A DNA stretch of 64,000 nt from Acidovorax radicis N35 (lineage in GTDB: Bacteria; Pseudomonadota; Gammaproteobacteria; Burkholderiales; Burkholderiaceae_C), in the NCBI RefSeq assembly GCF_000204195.1, contig NZ_AFBG01000020.1:653572-717571 (forward strand). Direction: 5' to 3'. The notes under the pieces are model-generated. The model was not told the DNA's origin and searched no databases. It was given only the letters and a program-made list of their open reading frames with translations. Positions within the stretch are counted from its first letter, which is position 1. Each line of letters opens with the position of its first letter. Both the position numbers and the translations under genes were made by a program. Below are positions 59,059-64,000 of this stretch, in pieces.

Positions 59059-59967
59059 GTGAACAGAGTCGGATTTATTGCATCGACCCTCCTGGTGGTA
59101 CTGGCCCTCATGAGTTCCATGCTTTTTGTGGTGGATCAGCGCCAATTTGGTGTGTTGTATGCGTTGGGGCAGATCAAGGAAGTGATCACCGAGCCGGGTT
59201 TGAATTTCAAGCTGCCACCACCCTTCCAGAATGTGTCATACATCGACAAACGCCTTCTGACGCTGGACAGCAGCGATACGGAACCTATGCTGACAGCGGA
59301 GAAGCAGCGTGTGGTGATTGATTGGTATGTGCGTTGGCGGATCTCTGAGCCTACGGAGTACATCCGCAATGTCGGTCTGGACGAAAGTGCGGGCGCGATG
59401 CAGTTGAACCGAGTTGTCCGCAATGCATTCCAAGAAGAGATCAACAAGCGCACCGTCAAGGAATTGCTTTCCCTCAAGCGGGAAGCATTGATGGCGGATG
59501 TGAAGCGTGAGGTGCTGGAGACGGTCCGTGGTGCCAAGCCTTGGGGTGTCGATGTTGTGGATGTACGCATTACCCGCGTCGACTACGTGGAGGCGATTAC
59601 GGAATCGGTGTATCGGCGCATGGAAGCTGAACGCAAACGGGTGGCCAATGAGTTGCGCTCCACGGGGGCGGCAGAGGGTGAAAAAATCCGTGCTGATGCG
59701 GATCGCCAGCGTGAAATCACGATCGCCAATGCCTATCGAGATGCTCAGAAGATCAAAGGTGAGGGCGACGCCGAAGCTGCGCGCATTTACGCAGAGGCTT
59801 TTGGCCGCGACCCACAGTTTGCGCAGTTCTACCGGAGTCTGGAAGCCTATAAGTCCAGCTTCAACAAGAAAAGCGATGTGATGGTTCTTGACCCATCTTC
59901 GTCGGAGTTTTTCAAGACTTTCCGAGGTGGTAATTCAGTGGCTGTACCTGCCGCACCTCGCAGGTAG
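59059..59967 (+). CDS. hflC: FtsH modulator HflC
   Basis: This 302-aa SPFH protein starts with a signal-anchor (FIASTLLVVLALMSSMLFVV), then the family core (QFGVLYALGQIKEVITEPGL) and a coiled coil (RRMEAERKRVANELRSTGAA). It partners HflK; the start is GTG 59059, 9 bp after it. Confidence 0.96.
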   Translation: MNRVGFIASTLLVVLALMSSMLFVVDQRQFGVLYALGQIKEVITEPGLNFKLPPPFQNVSYIDKRLLTLDSSDTEPMLTAEKQRVVIDWYVRWRISEPTEYIRNVGLDESAGAMQLNRVVRNAFQEEINKRTVKELLSLKREALMADVKREVLETVRGAKPWGVDVVDVRITRVDYVEAITESVYRRMEAERKRVANELRSTGAAEGEKIRADADRQREITIANAYRDAQKIKGEGDAEAARIYAEAFGRDPQFAQFYRSLEAYKSSFNKKSDVMVLDPSSSEFFKTFRGGNSVAVPAAPRR

Positions 59968-59998
59968 ATCTTGGGCCCGTCGTCGAAGGCCGGCCGCA

Positions 59999-60181
59999 GT
60001 GACTTTTGAAAACCTATGGACAGCACTGGCGCTGGTTCTGGTGATTGAGGGGTTATTGCCTTTCTTTTCACCCCAGAGTTGGCGACGGGCGGTTGCCCAG
60101 ATTTTGCTGCTGCGGGACGGTCAGGTTCGATTTTTCGCCTTGTTGGCAATCGTCGCTGGTGTGTTGATGCTCTGGCTTTGA
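59999..60181 (+). CDS. DUF2065 small membrane protein
   Basis: This 60-aa protein has two membrane segments (LWTALALVLVIEGLLPFFS and FFALLAIVAGVLMLWL) around a short Arg-rich loop. DUF2065 genes typically follow hflC in betaproteobacteria; the function is unknown. The GTG at 59999 starts the conserved TFENLW sequence. Upstream in-frame codons overlap hflC and are not used. Confidence 0.88.
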   Translation: MTFENLWTALALVLVIEGLLPFFSPQSWRRAVAQILLLRDGQVRFFALLAIVAGVLMLWL

Positions 60182-60271
60182 CCAGCGCATGAGCCGATGG
60201 TGGATGGAGTCTCTCGGGACTTCTCTCCGCTCCCGGTAGAATCACGGTTTTAACAGCCCCCCTTTTTCTCC

Positions 60272-61420
60272 ATGTCTGCTTGGGTCCTTCCGGATCACAT
60301 TGCCGATGTCTTGCCGTCCGAAGCGCGGCACATCGAAGAATTGCGTCGCGGGCTGCTTGATACAGCCCGTTGTTACGGCTATGAGCTGGTCATGCCTCCT
60401 TTGCTAGAGCATCTTGAATCTCTGCTGACAGGCACTGGCGAGGCGCTCGATCTCCAGACCTTCAAGCTGGTGGACCAGCTCTCCGGGCGATCCATGGGGC
60501 TCAGAGCGGACACCACCCCCCAAGTGGCTCGTATTGATGCACATCTGCTCAACCGCAAAGGGGTCACCCGCCTTTGCTATTGCGGCCCGGTGCTGCACAC
60601 ACGGCCAGATCGTCCCCATGCGACCCGCGAACCGCTTCAGTTTGGCGCGGAGATCTACGGGCATGCCGGGCTGGAGGCTGATCTTGAGGCATTGCAGTTG
60701 GCCCGAGAATGTTTGCGCATTGCCAATGTGCACAACACCACAATTGACCTGGCGGATGTGCGCATCGTCCGAATTCTTCTGGCGGGCGTGCCGTTGAACT
60801 CCCAGATCCTGAGTGGTATCCATGCCGCACTTGCGGCCAAGGATGCGGCTGAATTGGCGGCCTTGACCCGCGATTTTCCCCCTGAATCTCGTGAAGGTTT
60901 GTTGGCTCTGCTTCAGCTCTATGGAGATCGGGGCGTACTGGTTGAGGCTCAAAAATCTCTCCAGCGCTTTCCTGGCATATCTCAAGTGCTATCAAATTTG
61001 AAATGGCTTGCCTCCCGCTTAGAAGGGGCTGCTGTTACTTTCGATCTGGCTGACCTGCGTGGCTATGCGTATTACAGTGGCGCGCGTTTTGCGATCTATG
61101 CCCCGGGTGCAAGCGACGCGCTCGTCCGTGGCGGTCGCTATGACGAGGTGGGCGCAGTGTTCGGTCGGACCCGTCCAGCGGCGGGATTCAGTTTGGACAT
61201 CAAGCAGGTGGTGGGTGTGGTCTCGCCGCGTGCGCTAAAGGCTGCCATCCGCGCCCCCTGGGGGGAGGCCGATGACGTGAATGCCGCAATCGCCGAGCTG
61301 CGCAAGGCCGGTGAGACGGTGGTTTGCGTTCTGCCGGGACATGGGAGCGAAGTGGATGAGTTTCACTGCGACAGGGAACTGGTGCAGGTTGCGGGCCAAT
61401 GGGTCGTGCAGGCTGTTTGA
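60272..61420 (+). CDS. hisZ: ATP phosphoribosyltransferase regulatory subunit
   Basis: This 382-aa histidyl-tRNA-synthetase-like protein lacks tRNA-charging motifs and regulates short-form HisG, the first step of histidine synthesis. Typical are [20 protein letters not shown] and [23 protein letters not shown] box at 60237-60242 is a candidate -10. It precedes purA by 27 bp. Confidence 0.96.
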   Translation: MSAWVLPDHIADVLPSEARHIEELRRGLLDTARCYGYELVMPPLLEHLESLLTGTGEALDLQTFKLVDQLSGRSMGLRADTTPQVARIDAHLLNRKGVTRLCYCGPVLHTRPDRPHATREPLQFGAEIYGHAGLEADLEALQLARECLRIANVHNTTIDLADVRIVRILLAGVPLNSQILSGIHAALAAKDAAELAALTRDFPPESREGLLALLQLYGDRGVLVEAQKSLQRFPGISQVLSNLKWLASRLEGAAVTFDLADLRGYAYYSGARFAIYAPGASDALVRGGRYDEVGAVFGRTRPAAGFSLDIKQVVGVVSPRALKAAIRAPWGEADDVNAAIAELRKAGETVVCVLPGHGSEVDEFHCDRELVQVAGQWVVQAV

Positions 61421-61435
61421 GCAATTGTCAATTGA

Positions 61436-62824
<1,389 letters not shown>

Positions 62825-62881
62825 TGGTTTACCGATGCCACTGACTCACAAGCCCGCACCTATCTATCCAGGAGCCATTTC

Positions 62882-63406
62882 ATGTTGACCGAAGACGGCA
62901 AGCACCTTTATGTCAGCTATGACGAGTACCACAGTCTCATCGAGAAGCTGGCACTGAAGGTGCATCAATCTGGTTGGGCGTTCGACACGATCCTTTGCCT
63001 TGCACGCGGGGGGTTGCGTCCAGGGGATATTCTGAGTCGCATCTTTGACAAGCCTCTGGCCATCATGTCCACGAGTTCTTACCGTGCAGAGGCCGGAACC
63101 GTGCAGGGACATCTCGATATTGCGCGTTTCATAACAACGCCCAAGGGTGAAATTGCCGGCAAGGTACTGTTGGTAGATGACCTTGCGGACTCTGGGCACA
63201 CCTTGCATGCGGTGATTAGCATGCTGAAGACCAACTATGCTCCGATCACTGAGTTGCGCAGCGCCGTGATTTGGACCAAAGGCTTGTCGACATTCACTCC
63301 GGACTATTCGGTGGAATTTTTGCCGACCAATCCCTGGATTCATCAGCCGTTCGAAGGCTACGACAGCCTTAGCCCGGAGAAGTTGTTGGAGAAGTGGCGG
63401 GTGTAG
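62882..63406 (+). CDS. purine-type phosphoribosyltransferase
   Basis: This 174-aa type I phosphoribosyltransferase has a PRPP site VLLVDDLADSGHTLHAV and the segment LCLARGGLRPGDILSR. Close to xanthine/hypoxanthine salvage enzymes, it may salvage a purine base next to purA. The base specificity is unknown. The start follows a CCAGGAGC site. No terminator is visible before the rRNA promoters. Confidence 0.9.
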   Translation: MLTEDGKHLYVSYDEYHSLIEKLALKVHQSGWAFDTILCLARGGLRPGDILSRIFDKPLAIMSTSSYRAEAGTVQGHLDIARFITTPKGEIAGKVLLVDDLADSGHTLHAVISMLKTNYAPITELRSAVIWTKGLSTFTPDYSVEFLPTNPWIHQPFEGYDSLSPEKLLEKWRV

Positions 63407-63465
63407 AGGGGTGGTCAAGGGGGGGTTGTCCTATAGGTGAATGCTAAAATTTCCTCATATCTTTC

Positions 63466-63493
63466 TTGCCGCCCCTAAAACTAATGCTATAGT
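63466..63493 (+). promoter_or_regulatory. rRNA promoter P1
   Basis: TTGCCG, 16 bp, TATAGT with an extended -10 (TGCTATAGT), then CGAGGGCTTCGCT. It is the first of three tandem promoters before the 16S gene. Confidence 0.7.
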
Positions 63494-63616
63494 CGAGGGC
63501 TTCGCTACTGAGGCGGTTCTGCAGAAATGCAGGGAGCTGGTGGTTCGGGTGGTGATGGGGCTGAGGCCTTGTTGCTGCAGGGGCTGAGAAGGTGGTGAAG
63601 AAAGTTTGGTTTTGAG

Positions 63617-63646
63617 TTGTGGGTGGTGTAAAAACCGGTATATAAT
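63617..63646 (+). promoter_or_regulatory. rRNA promoter P2
   Basis: A consensus TATAAT at 63641, followed by TCAAGGCTTCGCTGA. The best -35 is TTGTGG with 18-bp spacing and is weak. P2 lies 153 bp after P1. Confidence 0.75.
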
Positions 63647-63726
63647 TCAAGGCTTCGCTGAGTAGAGCAAGGTGTTGCAAGACGCTGAGTTTGAAAGGTG
63701 ATGAAGACGAAAAAGTTTTCAAAAGT

Positions 63727-63756
63727 TTGACAGTTCTTCAAAAACTGTGCTAGAAT
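63727..63756 (+). promoter_or_regulatory. rRNA promoter P3
   Basis: A consensus TTGACA, 18 bp, TAGAAT with TGC before it, then TCAAGGCTCAGCTGA. It is the strongest of the three and nearest to the gene, 110 bp after P2. Confidence 0.85.
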
Positions 63757-63796
63757 TCAAGGCTCAGCTGATCGCAGCTAAGTCGGGAAAACAAAG

Positions 63797-63812
63797 AAAG
63801 ACTTCGGTCTTT
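63797..63812 (+). other. UUCG-loop hairpin in the rRNA leader
   Basis: AAAGAC-TTCG-GTCTTT is a perfect 6-bp stem with a stable tetraloop. It may be the boxB-like part of the rRNA antitermination signal. The boxA-like TTCATTAAAAATA follows at 63826-63838. Confidence 0.65.
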
Positions 63813-63854
63813 GTGAGTGATCCGGTTCATTAAAAATATACAGCCGATAAGCGT

Positions 63855-63913
63855 GGGCGTTTGATGGCGAGTGCCAAGTTCTTTGGAACTAGTGCTTAGC
63901 ACTACAAACGCTC
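63855..63913 (+). other. long stem in the 16S leader
   Basis: GGGCGTTTG (63855-63863) pairs with CAAACGCTC (63905-63913) with one G-U, enclosing AGTTC-tttg-GAACT. It is typical of precursor rRNA leader structures. A GAAGTGAA/TTCACTTC hairpin follows at about 63923-63939. Confidence 0.55.
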
Positions 63914-63985
63914 ATGAGAGAGAAGTGAAGTTCACTTCAATTCTTAATTATGAGTTGCTCGAAAAGAGCGAAAAAAATCAAGATC

Positions 63986-64000
63986 GAACTGTAGAGTTTG
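63986..64000 (+). rRNA. 16S ribosomal RNA, 5' end only
   Basis: GAACTGTAGAGTTTG is the start of 16S rRNA as seen in Comamonadaceae (it continues GATCCTGGCTCAG beyond the window). The exact mature 5' end is approximate. Confidence 0.9.

Noticed and set aside
60990..61020. GCTATCAAATTTG, like a dispersed repeat start, inside hisZ
   Set aside because: It lies in an intact conserved coding region and lacks the second hairpin and GGCC block.

Overview
The window reads as chromosome of a betaproteobacterium of the family Comamonadaceae, most like Acidovorax. The grounds are the gene order scpB-rluB-ndk-rlmN-pilF-rodZ-ispG-hisS-yfgM-bamB-der-hfq-hflX-hflK-hflC-hisZ-purA, two orphan Bug-type tripartite-tricarboxylate receptors, high GC, and a 16S rRNA 5' end at the right edge of the form GAACTGTAGAGTTTG. 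The species call is inference, because no database search could be run.

Layout. Positions 1-10,000 hold a 5'-truncated beta-propeller-like protein, a small membrane protein, the divergent pair ppsR/ppsA (PEP synthase and its regulator), a DUF4212 plus sodium:solute symporter pair, an unrecognised 170-aa protein, an FKBP isomerase and an HxlR regulator. Positions 10,200-14,600 are a LysR-controlled catabolic cluster (HMG-CoA-lyase-like enzyme, class III CoA-transferase, Bug receptor). Positions 14,800-28,000 carry a chemoreceptor, a second Bug receptor, rpoD and dnaG, a polyamine-type binding protein coupled to a membrane diguanylate cyclase, an acyl-CoA synthetase and an Imm5-like pair. Positions 28,200-37,600 are an accessory stretch of divergent regulator/target pairs (AraC with an AhpD-like protein, LysR with a TauE permease), a Cys-repeat membrane protein, a cupin, gamma-glutamyltransferase and PhoD. 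From 37,700 on come a cytosolic diguanylate cyclase, a quinone oxidoreductase and surE-pcm-nlpD-rluD. From 44,263 to 63,406 there is one long rightward run of housekeeping genes. The window ends in the promoter and leader region of an rRNA operon and the first bases of 16S rRNA.

The most interesting non-gene content is repetitive. A 271-bp element at 30,700-30,970 has 23-bp terminal inverted repeats enclosing two nested double hairpins. A second element at 17,603-17,785 has the same design. At least seven copies of a short structured intergenic repeat lie between 2.3 and 36 kb. Three tandem rRNA promoters share their sequence downstream of the -10 box. Several regulator/target intergenic regions contain clear palindromes that are candidate operators. 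I found no CRISPR array, prophage, complete insertion sequence, tRNA or recognisable defence island.
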